A stretch of 64,000 bases of DNA from Colias croceus (Eukaryota > Arthropoda > Insecta > Lepidoptera > Pieridae). Below, in pieces: positions 12,201 to 20,605 of the stretch. The position numbers and the translations under genes were made by a program. The notes below the pieces were generated by a model. That model saw only the letters and a program-made list of their open reading frames with translations, searched no databases and was not told the DNA's origin. The DNA lies in contig NC_059546.1 in NCBI RefSeq assembly GCF_905220415.1, positions 1,798,001-1,862,000 of the forward strand. Direction: 5' to 3'. Position 1 is the stretch's first letter; every line of letters begins with the position of its first letter.

Positions 12201-14362
12201 AAAAAAGTGAAGTCCCATGTCGCTTAGTGGGGTAAGGGACAGATGCATTATACATCTGTTTCACTGATCGATTTTATTTAGGGACAAGTAGGTGATCAGC
12301 CTTCTGTGTCCTGCCAGACCGAGACATTTTTTTTCTTCGTCTCCACTGGGAATTGAACCCAGGACCCCACGGTTCTACGCTCACGCGTCAACCACTGTAC
12401 CAAGGAGGCGGTCACATAGGAGGCGGTATTGGGTTACACGAGACTTTCCAGAATTCGAGTTAATGTCAAATTTTGCTAAGCTTTCTAAATTACTACTCAT
12501 TTTAATCGTCACATTTGTTTATATTGTACGAACGAGACATTGATAGTACATTTCCTATTATAAAAAATTAACTTGGATAACATTTAAGTGCTTCATATTT
12601 TATTTTATTTATTTATTTATATGTATTTGATTTTCTTTTATTTTCATTTAATGTGTTACGTCTATATTTTCGTGCAATCTAATATATAAAAATCAATGCC
12701 ACTTTTCGTTGTAATTCCATAACTCGAGAACGGCTGAACCGATTTCGATAATTCTTTTTTTATTATATTCCTTGTCTTTAAGCAGATACAACAGGCTGGT
12801 CAGAACTAGAGACACGTTGGTCATCCAGCGCGTGGTGGGAATCGAGCGTGTGTGTAAAACGCGGCGGTTTGCACGCCGCGTACGGCCTGCTGCGGGCGAC
12901 ACGCGGCAGGCACACGCCCGAGCGGTTACTGGATACAATGCTGGCGTTGAACAATGTGGAGATTCACTTGTGAGTCTATTCTTATACTATGAAAAAGATT
13001 TGTTATAACTTAAATTTTATTATCTACTAGCTTTCCACCCGCGGCATCGCCCGCGCAGTCAAAGAAAAACCCGCATAGTTCCCGTTCCCGTGGGATTTCC
13101 GCAATAAAACCTATCCTATGTCCCGGGGTAAAAAGTAGCCTATGTCCTTTCTCGGGTATCAAAATATCTCTATACCAAATTTCATGCAAATTGGTTCAGT
13201 AGTTAAGGCGTGATTGAGTTATAGACAGACAGACAGAGTTACTTTCACATTTATAATATTAGTATGGATAACAAGTCACTCAGTGTTAAGAAAATTTATT
13301 ATATAACATTTTTACAATACTTTAATGTTCATAGTTTTATCTATTTCAGTGCTGAAAACGAAGAAATCGTCGCGTTATGGATATGCGTAGCGTGTCGTTT
13401 AGCATTACACAAAAATGGGGAAGGCAAAGAAAAGATAGACTCAAGAGACTTAGAAGGCGTGGAAAGGAGTGACATAGAAGAGATAAGAGAGACTGGTTTA
13501 GTGGAAGGGACTAGTAGTGGAGAGGAAAGGGAGTATGGGGGAGTTGCGAGGGAGTTGATCAATAAGTGGGCTGCTGACACTAAACGGTCGTTGTTACAAG
13601 TAGTAGCATTACAGGCGTCTACTCCTGCGCCTACGAACAGGTGATTCTTTTTATTTCATACTAGCTTACCACCCGCGGCTACGCCTGCTTTGACTAAAAC
13701 CGAATAAATTATATACTAAAACCTTCCCCTTGAATCAATCTATCTATTAAAAAAACCGCATCAAAATCCGTTGCATAGTTTTAAAGATTTAAGCATAAAA
13801 AGGGACATAGGGACAGAGAAAGCGACTTTGTTTTATACTATGTAGTAAGCTTTCCTTTCTTTCAAAGGAAAACCCGCATAGTTCCTGTTCCCGTAGGATT
13901 TCCGAGTATCCAATGTTATTTTCAGGTTTCAAACTAACTGTGTGTCTTGTGAATTTCATAAAAACCAGTTCAGTGGTTGAGGCGTAAACAGATAGACATA
14001 ATTACTTTCGAATTTTAAATAATAGTTGGGATTTGGAAAATAATATGTAATGATTGAAAATAATTTGTACGTGTTTGATACGTAGGTAATCTATAAAATG
14101 TAACTTACACTCTAAATCATCTATTTTTTTCAGGCATCGCGCACTCTGCCGTTTCGCACAATGTATACTATCTCCCTCCGAAAGTATAATGCGTAGTTAT
14201 GAGACAGCTATAAGCGCAGTCCTGGGTTCGAATCCCGGTGACGTCATCACGTGGGCCAAAACGCCGGATTTAAAGAAATTAGTGCGTTTAGCAAATAAGT
14301 TGTATCCAGGGAAAGAAGTTTATTTCAAAGAAGAGTTGGAAATGGCTGATAAATATAATTAA
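284..14362 (+). CDS. EPG5: EPG5-like autophagy tether, C-terminal part (gene continues upstream)
   Basis: Twenty-two exons joined by GT/AG introns with continuous phase: 284-622, 863-956, 1493-1638, 2065-2175, 2596-2740, 2987-3039, 4087-4173, 5007-5130, 6004-6198, 6648-6773, 7146-7307, 7724-7892, 8313-8474, 8794-8975, 9298-9462, 10017-10144, 10902-11080, 11663-11760, 12035-12161, 12786-12969, 13350-13640, 14134-14362 (stop TAA). They encode 1164 residues. The first exon begins with an acceptor in mid-frame, so the start lies before the window. The protein is helical and low in recognisable motifs; telling stretches are LSRWSKGDPTQQMLCGA, WSAMLESWSPWILP and LLRELGVIWWEARK. I assign it from remembered likeness to EPG5, a roughly 2,500-residue Rab7 effector that tethers autophagosomes to late endosomes and lysosomes; the length fits its C-terminal half. 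An acidic low-complexity stretch (SSDDSNDDEEN) is in the first exon. Introns carry many repeats. The family name is probable, not certain; the exon structure is firm. Confidence 0.72.
651..805 (-). mobile_element. Hairpin-plus-GAAGTGAAACTTC MITE, short type
   Basis: Reverse-oriented copy in the first EPG5 intron seen. It runs from TTGAAGTGAAGCTTCTTTAG to GTTTCACTTCTGACACGTGT, the GCTCGGCACACACGC hairpin arm and a T-run. The body shares GATTTGGTATCATTG with the other copies. Confidence 0.65.
1048..1252 (+). mobile_element. Hairpin-plus-GAAGTGAAACTTC MITE, long type
   Basis: The body matches copies at 25829, 29073, 32376 and 32805 (for example TTCCGTTACGCGCCATC). This one has lost the right-hand inverted terminus but keeps the GTACACTAGTAC hairpin and T-run. 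Confidence 0.7.
3258..3437 (-). mobile_element. Non-autonomous Helitron-like element
   Basis: Reverse orientation; the 3' end reads as GCCGGGGCGGACAGCTAG followed by T. It holds the usual ACAGACAGACAGAGTTAC segment. EPG5 intron. Confidence 0.5.
3501..4068. mobile_element. MITE with long inverted repeats, 3-bp target duplication (copy 1)
   Basis: Begins TAGTTCAGGATACATCGCCC and ends with its complement; the arms extend well beyond 150 bp. TGA flanks it on both sides. The second copy is at 50882-51455. The 3-bp duplication suggests a PIF/Harbinger-type mobiliser (inference). The right end is 18 bp upstream of the EPG5 exon starting at 4087. Confidence 0.75.
4300..4482. repeat. Interspersed repeat with GGGGAAATCTTCC end
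   Basis: Matches 43066-43214 in the opposite orientation, sharing TCCCCGGAGG-like and CCGACTAAAACCCC segments. Possibly a SINE or the 3' end of a LINE. The type is unresolved. Confidence 0.45.
5183..5345 (-). mobile_element. Non-autonomous Helitron-like element
   Basis: Reverse copy with CTAGCTTACCGCCTGCGGC at its 3' end; the same subfamily recurs at 10440-10652 and 13661-13852, sharing the AGCGACTTTGTTTTATACTA segment. Confidence 0.5.
5588..5772 (+). mobile_element. Non-autonomous Helitron-like element
   Basis: Contains AATATTATAAAGCTGAAAAG, GAACGCGCTAATCTCAGGAA and a 3' hairpin followed by GTAGCTAGT. This is the commonest subfamily in the window (also at 44223, 44848, 52382 and, reversed, 29873, 55183, 56908). 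Confidence 0.55.
5801..5890 (+). pseudogene. Decayed partial copy of the next EPG5 exon
   Basis: The stretch around 5808-5885 repeats the exon at 6004-6198, with AAATGCTATG, GGAGCTCTGATCTCTCCCAT and CGCTTGCCGCTT shared. A run of extra A bases and a stop-containing continuation (AAAGACTAG) break it. It has no usable acceptor. Confidence 0.7.
6251..6383. repeat. Terminal-inverted repeat element around GCTATTGCAT
   Basis: Bounded by GCTATTGCATGCTATGCC and a partly complementary end TAGAAGCTATGCAATAGC. Related to 48751-48885 in reverse, sharing CGTGAGGTTTTTTCGTTACG. Confidence 0.55.
9721..10010. repeat. Degenerate 60-68 bp tandem array in EPG5 intron
   Basis: Five units start AAGCAACAGAGTTCA or close variants at 9721, 9789, 9857, 9917 and 9985, each followed by CTTTTCGCTCGTTATAAC-like sequence and GCAAAGAAAATTAAACC. 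The array ends next to the acceptor of the exon at 10017. Confidence 0.8.
10440..10652 (+). mobile_element. Non-autonomous Helitron-like element
   Basis: Plus-strand copy ending GAAGCCGCGGGCGGTAAGCTAGT, abbreviated here to its key residues GCCGCGGGCGG and CTAG. Same subfamily as 5183-5345. Confidence 0.5.
10653..10849 (+). mobile_element. Second Helitron-like element, different subfamily
   Basis: Starts CTATATATATAAAACTCAAA directly after the previous element and ends GTGGGCGGAAGCTAGT. The body includes CAGCCCAAACCACTGGACG. Confidence 0.45.
11104..11395 (+). mobile_element. Helitron-like element interrupted by a LINE 3' tail
   Basis: Helitron-like 5' sequence at 11104-11145 is interrupted by a LINE 3'-end-like segment (11146-11296: AAAAGAGTGAACAGGTACAT, AAGCGCGCTCCATCTTAGG, GTGGTCAAGCGCTTCC, ending in an A-run), then resumes at GAACGCGCTAATCTCGGG. 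The LINE tail resembles 33428-33572. Confidence 0.55.
12185..12415 (-). mobile_element. tRNA-derived SINE
   Basis: On the minus strand the 5' part has an A-box-like TTGGTACAGTGGTTGACGCG and a B-box in GGGTTCAATTCCCAG, correctly ordered and spaced for a Pol III promoter. A body with TCTGGCAGGACACAGAAGG follows. Inserted in an EPG5 intron. Confidence 0.7.
12675..12772 (+). mobile_element. Truncated Helitron-like fragment
   Basis: Matches the start of the element at 47330-47500 (CGAGAACGGCTGAACCGATT, TTCGATAATTCTTTTT, TTATATTCCTTG) and stops 13 bp before the EPG5 exon at 12786. Confidence 0.5.
13025..13265 (-). mobile_element. Non-autonomous Helitron-like element
   Basis: Reverse copy from CTAGCTTTCCACCCGCGGC to ATTTATAATATTAGTA, near-identical in parts to 17458-17664 (AGTAGCCTATGTCCTTTCTC, CAGACAGACAGAGTTACTTT). 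Confidence 0.6.
13661..13852 (-). mobile_element. Non-autonomous Helitron-like element
   Basis: Reverse copy starting CTAGCTTACCACCCGCGGC. A further related fragment (CCCGCATAGTTCCTGTTCCC) follows to about 14030. Confidence 0.5.
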
Positions 14363-14551
14363 TTTGTTTTTTCCTGGTAATTTTTTTATTGTATATTCCT
14401 ACTATAATAGTTTTCGTCTCGAATTTATATAAATTTTTTGTTAATTTTTAGCATATTGTTTTTTTTTCATTGCAAAAGGCATATCGTATGTTTGTGTTAA
14501 ATTTTATATTATGTTGACTGATTTTTATATGTTTAAGAGGATGGTTTTGAG

Positions 14552-14565
14552 ATAAATAAAATATA
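14552..14565 (+). terminator. Probable EPG5 polyadenylation signal
   Basis: GATAAATAAAATA about 190 nt after the EPG5 stop, followed by a GT-rich stretch (TGTAATTCAGTG) as expected downstream of a cleavage site. Confidence 0.5.
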
Positions 14566-14882
14566 TTTTGTAATTCAGTGTTTTATTTCACACAATTCAT
14601 GACTAGAATTCTATTATATATGACGGTATATTTGGCTAACTTATTATTAAAACTCCAAATAACTTAATAAGGAATCGAACACATCGTTCGCTAAGTTAAG
14701 CAATACAAATAAATATAAAGATTTTATATACAACAAGGAAAGAATAAATCTTATAAATACCAGTTTATACAACATGAAGTATTTTATCTTAAATCTTAAG
14801 AAACTATATCTAAGTAAACAGAATATATTAGATTAGATAGTATTAGATATAACCAATAACCATTACATTATGTTACGTATAA

Positions 14883-15090
14883 GGCTGGTTGCAGAGCTTG
14901 ACCGACCATCAGTGCGTACGTCAGTCGCGCTTGTCATATGTATGGAAATTCATAAAACCGTTCATAGCTAGACCGACCATACGCACGCGTATTGTCATGC
15001 GCATTAGTGCCATAGTCATACAATTGTTGTTGATGCGTATCGTCAGGACCGACGGTACGCATGACGGCCGGTCAAGCTCTGCAACCAGCC
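14883..15090. mobile_element. MITE with GGCTGGTTGCAGAGCT termini, copy 1
   Basis: The inverted ends GGCTGGTTGCAGAGCTTGAC and GTCAAGCTCTGCAACCAGCC are flanked by TAA on both sides. Copy 2 is at 63579-63784. It lies between EPG5 and PEX11 copy A. Confidence 0.8.
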
Positions 15091-15324
15091 TAAGTAATAT
15101 ACAAGTAATCAAAACTTTAATTTTTATTAATTATTATAGACAATTAACCTTAATAAAATAAATAGGTAATAATAAACGCAACCTCTGAAACAGAAAAACT
15201 TCTGCGATCATTAGCTTTAAGTTAGCTCACATATTTCGACGCGCTTTGAACTTTTCTTACTTACTCTCAATTTAGGTGTATTTACATAGGAATACACAAT
15301 TAATCAGACAATTACATTAAATTT

Positions 15325-17741
15325 CTACCGAGGAAGCAACCTCTTCCCATTATAATGTATAACAAACGCCATAACCCCAGAAGCAGTGGCCACCGCTGCA
15401 GCATGAGACGTCTTCATGGCACTTCCCCACAAATAGCCTTTCGGTAACCAGTTAACTATATGTATGATGTCCAGTACAAACTTGGTGCTCGTAAGAGTTG
15501 CTTGTGTGAAACGCGCTGGGGCACATTTTGTTCGCTTCGTCTTTAGATTTTGCGCCGCTATGTGGAGAGTGCGAATTGATCTGGCAACATTTTTGATATA
15601 TAAACCAAGGTTTAAAGTGATTATGGTTCGATTCATTGCAAGGTAAATTCACGCTAATATAGCATTTATAAAATAATTACTTGTATCTTAAAGCTAACCT
15701 TTGAGCTAACTTATGTTAGCTTATTGAGCTTATTCTGAGTACCCGAGTAAAAATCGTTGCCAGAATAGAGAATCTTTATAGATATTTCAAATCAAAAAAA
15801 TTACCTTAAAAACCCAACAAAAGCAGACAGTGACCAAAACAGCTTATGCGCTGTCCGAATATTCGTAGCATATTCTTCTTTGATCTTCAGAACACCTGTG
15901 TCCACCAGCCACATTAGCTTCTCAGCTTGTAGATACGCCAACGTGAAGATGCTGTTGGTCACTCCTAGAGCTCCCCACCATGGACCTTCCTAGTATCATA
16001 TAAATAAGATACCTTTAGTGTCTATTTACGTTGCGTACCTACATATTATGTTAAATAATATAAACCTAGCTTAAAATTAGAGCATATACATTTCATACGT
16101 GAGTTGAAACGACCAACTGATTACTGAGCTAATGTCCTGAAACATTTTATTTAGACTTTAGATGATTCGAAATTTTTTGAAGTACCAAATAACACTGAAC
16201 ATTATGTTCCTACCGTTGTATTGATAAGATTCAAGACAAGAGCATTAAAAAAATAAATAATAACTGAGATAAGTGAACGATAAGCTGTCGATTGATCTCA
16301 AACTATAGAATCGTCACACTTCCGGATTTCTATCATCCACTAGAAATAATAGGTACTAGAAATAATTATCATCTTAGATAATTCGAATATTTATAAAACT
16401 TAATCTTGGTTAGGAGAATTGAATAATGTATGGATAAAAGATGAAGAAGAAGAAGAATTCTAAATGTTGGTACGTAGCCTGTAGGTACTTACCTACAGGC
16501 TACGTACCAACATTTAGAATTCTTCATACCATGTTATTATGAATCGGTTATGTAGTATTTTGATTTATGCGACGAATCGACATTCTTTCAAGTCTCTGAA
16601 AATGTCACTATGAAAACTGCTCATTATTTTACCAAATCATACATCCATACTTATACATACTTACATGTCTCCCAAGTCCATAAGTTTGAAGAACTTTAAT
16701 AGCGGCGGGGTCGTCAAAGAGCCGCAGAGTTGCCCGCGCGGACGCAAGCCGAGCGCTCGCGGTTAGCAGGCTCTGTTTGTTGGAAGTGGAGCCCCATAGC
16801 TTCAGGGTGTAGCATGTTAGGCCTACTACCTGATGGTTATAAATTAGTATTGCAAATGATATTTATATAGGTATATAAAATATGCTCAATATTGCTTAAG
16901 TAGGTACCTAAGTACATTTCCCTTCTCGAGCAAAACACAGACTAGGTATGCTTTTGAATCTCACAAAATATTACTTTATTTATGCATAAGACTGGCCTAC
17001 TGCGCGTTCGAATAAACCATTCTCAAAGACATCATAAGTTTCATTCAAATCGGTCAAGCCGTTTATGAGAAGTCAAAATAACAATAACATTTGAACAACT
17101 TTAACGCAGTCAAGTGTTTGCAAATAATTTTTATGTACAAATGTTTGTTTATTTGTCTTTCTTTCACATAGTAACGGAGCGACTTTATGGTATGATTTTT
17201 GTGCCTTATAGGTAGTTAGGAATTTCCTTTGAACATGCAAGCGAATCCGCGGTTGAAAGCTTTTACTTTTGAGTTTTGACCTTTCGGCTAAGCTCGGATT
17301 GAAATGTTATGCTAATACAGTATTAGACTAATCTCTAGACTGTAGTTTGTAATATATCAACAAAGTATTCATTGATAAATTGAAGTAGGTTATGTACTCA
17401 AATTCGGAACTTCAATACAGTACGTTCTGTAAATCAAAACCTAATATATGAAGATACTAGTTTCCGCCCGCGGCTTCGCCCGCGCAGCCAAAGAAAAACC
17501 GATATTGCGTCATTTTCCCGGGATAAAAAGTAGCCTATGTCCTTTCTCGGGTATCAAAATATCTCCATACCAAATTTCATGAAAATTGGTTCAGTAGTTT
17601 AGGCGTGATTGAGTAACAGACAGACAGACAGAGTTACTTTCGCATTTATAATATTAGTATGGATTATCTTAGGTAGTCACTTACTTTATCCCGACTCGCA
17701 TGTGACTGCAGCAGATCACATAGCTCGTTGACCAAATCCAT
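15325..17741 (-). CDS. PEX11-gamma-like peroxisomal membrane protein, copy A
   Basis: Four exons on the minus strand: 17741-17685 (ATG), 16829-16665, 15989-15805 and 15580-15325 (stop). They give 220 aa, close to the usual length of PEX11-gamma proteins (about 240). Seen in sequence: an N-terminal LCDLLQSHASRDK helix, then TLRLFDDPAAIKVLQTYGLG, which matches the conserved LRLFDD/YGLG block of PEX11-gamma, and near the C-terminus NWLPKGYLWGS, the membrane-proximal WLP-GWLW motif, followed by a hydrophobic stretch and a basic end (KRLLPR). PEX11 proteins bend and elongate peroxisomal membranes before division. Copy B lies immediately upstream on the same strand with the same exon plan, so this is a tandem paralogue. 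It converges on EPG5, with 962 bp between the two stop codons. Intron 2 contains a perfect 74-nt inverted repeat. Confidence 0.85.
16452..16525. repeat. Perfect 36-bp inverted repeat with 2-nt loop
   Basis: The left arm from GAAGAATTCTAAATGTTGG to CTGTAGGTA is exactly complementary to the right arm ending CATTTAGAATTCTTC. It lies in intron 2 of PEX11 copy A. Confidence 0.9.
17458..17664 (-). mobile_element. Non-autonomous Helitron-like element
   Basis: Reverse copy from the CTAGTTTCCGCCCGCGGC end to ATTTATAATATTAGTATGG, in intron 1 of PEX11 copy A, ending about 20 bp from exon 1. Confidence 0.6.
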
Positions 17742-18191
17742 GGCGGCAACACGATACACTGAACGAATATAACTCTAACCAAATTGATTAGATAATAGCC
17801 GATAGCCGAAATTTTTGATAAAAATTCATAAATAATTCGCGATATGCTTTATTAGGATTTCATTATATCGACGTATAGTTATTTGTTAGATGATATGGGA
17901 TTAATTAAATTTTGCCACCGGTCGCGGTAGAGCACTCTGCAGTACCTAGGTGTATTATGTGATATAAAGAAGGAATCAATATCATTTTGTTGTATGATCT
18001 CTATATTATTATATATTTTTATTTTCTTAAAGGTACTGAATATTAGACGTTCAAGCAACTTTTCAAATTTATTAGTTGGTTCCTCATATTCGTGTTGAAG
18101 TTATTATTTACTGTAATACACTTTCTTGATTCTCCAACTGAGGCAACATCAAGATTCCATTAAAATCGGCTCAGTATTTTCAAGGAAATGT

Positions 18192-18381
18192 TTAGGGCGC
18201 TTTTCTACCAATAATGTGGGAGGATGTGTAGCAAGGAATGTGTTTGTTAATACCTACCCAATAGTATCGCTTCAAAGTTCAAACGCTGAAACTAAATGAA
18301 GCGATATTATTGGTTCTTTACAAACACATTCCTCGTCCTCGGTACACATCCTCGCACATTAAATTTTTAAAAGCACCCTTA
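18192..18381. mobile_element. MITE with GGGCGCTTTT / AAAAGCACCC ends
   Basis: Arms of about 50-60 bp: GGATGTGTAGCAAGGAATGT on the left answers ACATTCCTCG and CGGTACACATCCTCG on the right; the inner arms AGTATCGCTTC and GAAGCGATATTATTGG also pair. Flanks are TTTA and TTAA. Confidence 0.65.
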
Positions 18382-18956
18382 AGCCTTAACTTAAATAAGG
18401 GCCAATAGGTATACCTACTGCCTTTGCTATTTCGATTGTATTTTAGTAACTAAGCCTAATTATTAATGTTTTCAAATTAATTCCTCTGTTCTGATACATT
18501 GGTATTTGAAGTTATAATGAAGAACATATTCATGAATAAATGTTGGTTTAATTTTCCGCCTAGTATGTGCAAATAAATGCACGTTATATACGACTTTTAT
18601 TGACCTCTTATAGAGAGGTGACCCTGAAGTTATCTACCATAAATAAATATTACTTACACCTCCTTAGAAGTAAGGTCGCACATTCTCAATTCTATTTCCG
18701 GTTTAAAAAAAAACACTTCCATAAGCTTGGCTAACGTTAATGTTAAAAAGTAAAGTAATGTTAAAAGGTAATTGCATTTATTTTAACGGCTAACCCAAGG
18801 TTTTAAACATTTCTGTGATAGTAGATATCGTCAAAATATTATGAAATACATAAAAACATTTGAATACATGTGAAAAAAGTCAAATTAATTATTGAAACTG
18901 ATGTGAAATACAATTGGATTTTATTTGGATATTCAAGATAATAGTTATTTTATTAT

Positions 18957-19171
18957 CTACACTAATATTATAAAAAGGAAAACTTTGTTTGTTTGATTGT
19001 AATGAATAGGCTCATAAACTACTGGACCGATTTTAAAAATTCTTTCACCATTCGAAAGCTACATTATCCACGAGTAATATAGGCTAGGTTTTATCCAGAA
19101 AATCCCACGGGAACGGGAACTATGCAGGTTTTTCTTTGAAAACGCGGGCGAAGCCGCAGGCGGAAAGCTAG
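18957..19171 (+). mobile_element. Intact non-autonomous Helitron-like element
   Basis: 5' TCTACACTAATATTATAAA preceded by A; 3' GCGGGCGAAGCCGCAGGCGG hairpin, then AAAGCTAG followed by T. This is the clearest example of A^T insertion with TC/CTAG ends. Confidence 0.7.
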
Positions 19172-20605
19172 TAATTTATATTTTGTGAAAATGTAAAAAA
19201 ATTATAACAAAAATTAAATTTTCATCTTATTCAGGGTAACTTATTTATAAGTAAAAAAGGTATTCTAGAAAAATGCACATTCATACACCGCATAGAGTTA
19301 TAGCAATTTAAACACAAAAAATAATAATTATAAAAATTTATTTAAAATTAGTTTCATACAGGTACTTTTAAATACATTAAGCTTTTAGGAATAAATATTA
19401 TATACAATTTTGTACCATGGTAAATACACAACACGTAATAAGGAACATAATATATTTTGCATGTCATCATATTGTGATATAATAAGGTAAAACATCTATA
19501 TAATATATAGAACCCGCATTACAATTTATAATATACAATTACCTTAAGTTTAAGCCACATTCTTCCTTATATCGAATATTTGATTACGCGTTTGTAAAAA
19601 GCCTTTTTCTATACTTTGTATATTACTGGAAGATAAGATAATGGAAGGATTATAATTATGTAGTAAGACTTTTAATATATAGATAATTTCATCTAAATAA
19701 TAACTTGATTTCCGCTCGAACTTTTTCAATATCCTAATTTTTCCTATCCTGCAGCAGATCGTTAGGCATAGCAGATTACTATGCCTAACGATCCCAAACC
19801 TGAATCACTATCAACATGTATATTCTTTAAAAAATTGACAAATAATAAAAAACTAGACTCACAATCACTTAAAAAAAATTGTCCAAAGCGAAACTCTGCC
19901 TACGACAGGCATTTTTAATAAGCGTTAAGGTTTAGAGACATATATTTTTCAAAAGAATTTTACAATTCACTTATTCTAATTCAATAGTGTTAACATTAAT
20001 AAACTTGTGCACCTTGACAAAAAAAGTTAAAAATTTGCGGATGAGTGGAGACTACTCTGTACAACTATCAACATAATAAAGTGTTCCATTAAATTAATGC
20101 TCTATTGAGACGTTTTAATAGTCGATTATGAGTCTAGTTTATTAATAGTTTCAATGCTGAAAATGATTCAGACTAGAGTTTGTTATATGAAAAGCGTTTT
20201 TTAATCTATAATCATACAAATCAATAACATTTGTCCATTATAAAAATAATTTCGACATTTAAAAGTATTGTAAAACAAATACAAATAAATATAATATTTA
20301 TAAATATTACAACCTCATAATACCTTTTTCAGATTAATTCCTTTTTTTTCGAAAAAGTTCAAACATTTATACAATTTCAAATTATTTAAAGAGAGAGAGT
20401 TTTATTATCAGTTTATCGTCTCTGACACAAATACATAAACACAAACTATTTACAAAATAAAATTTGTGTGCGCAAATACTCAACCCTGTTACTGCCATGA
20501 ATTGGTAAACAATTAAATCTCAGATGTCATAACCCCCACTTTCTGGCAAGAACCATTATTAACACTTCACAAATCACAGTCACTTTCACTATTTTATTTG
20601 ATTAT
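19172..20605. other. AT-rich intergenic stretch between the PEX11 copies
   Basis: No gene seen. The only structure is a 15-bp perfect inverted repeat at 19757-19793 (GATCGTTAGGCATAG and its complement, 7-nt loop). The end probably contains the 3' UTR of copy B. Confidence 0.5.

Noticed and set aside
13264..13349. ATG-started extension of the EPG5 exon at 13350
   Set aside because: The real exon starts at a clear acceptor (TATTTCAG); the upstream part is intron and Helitron end.
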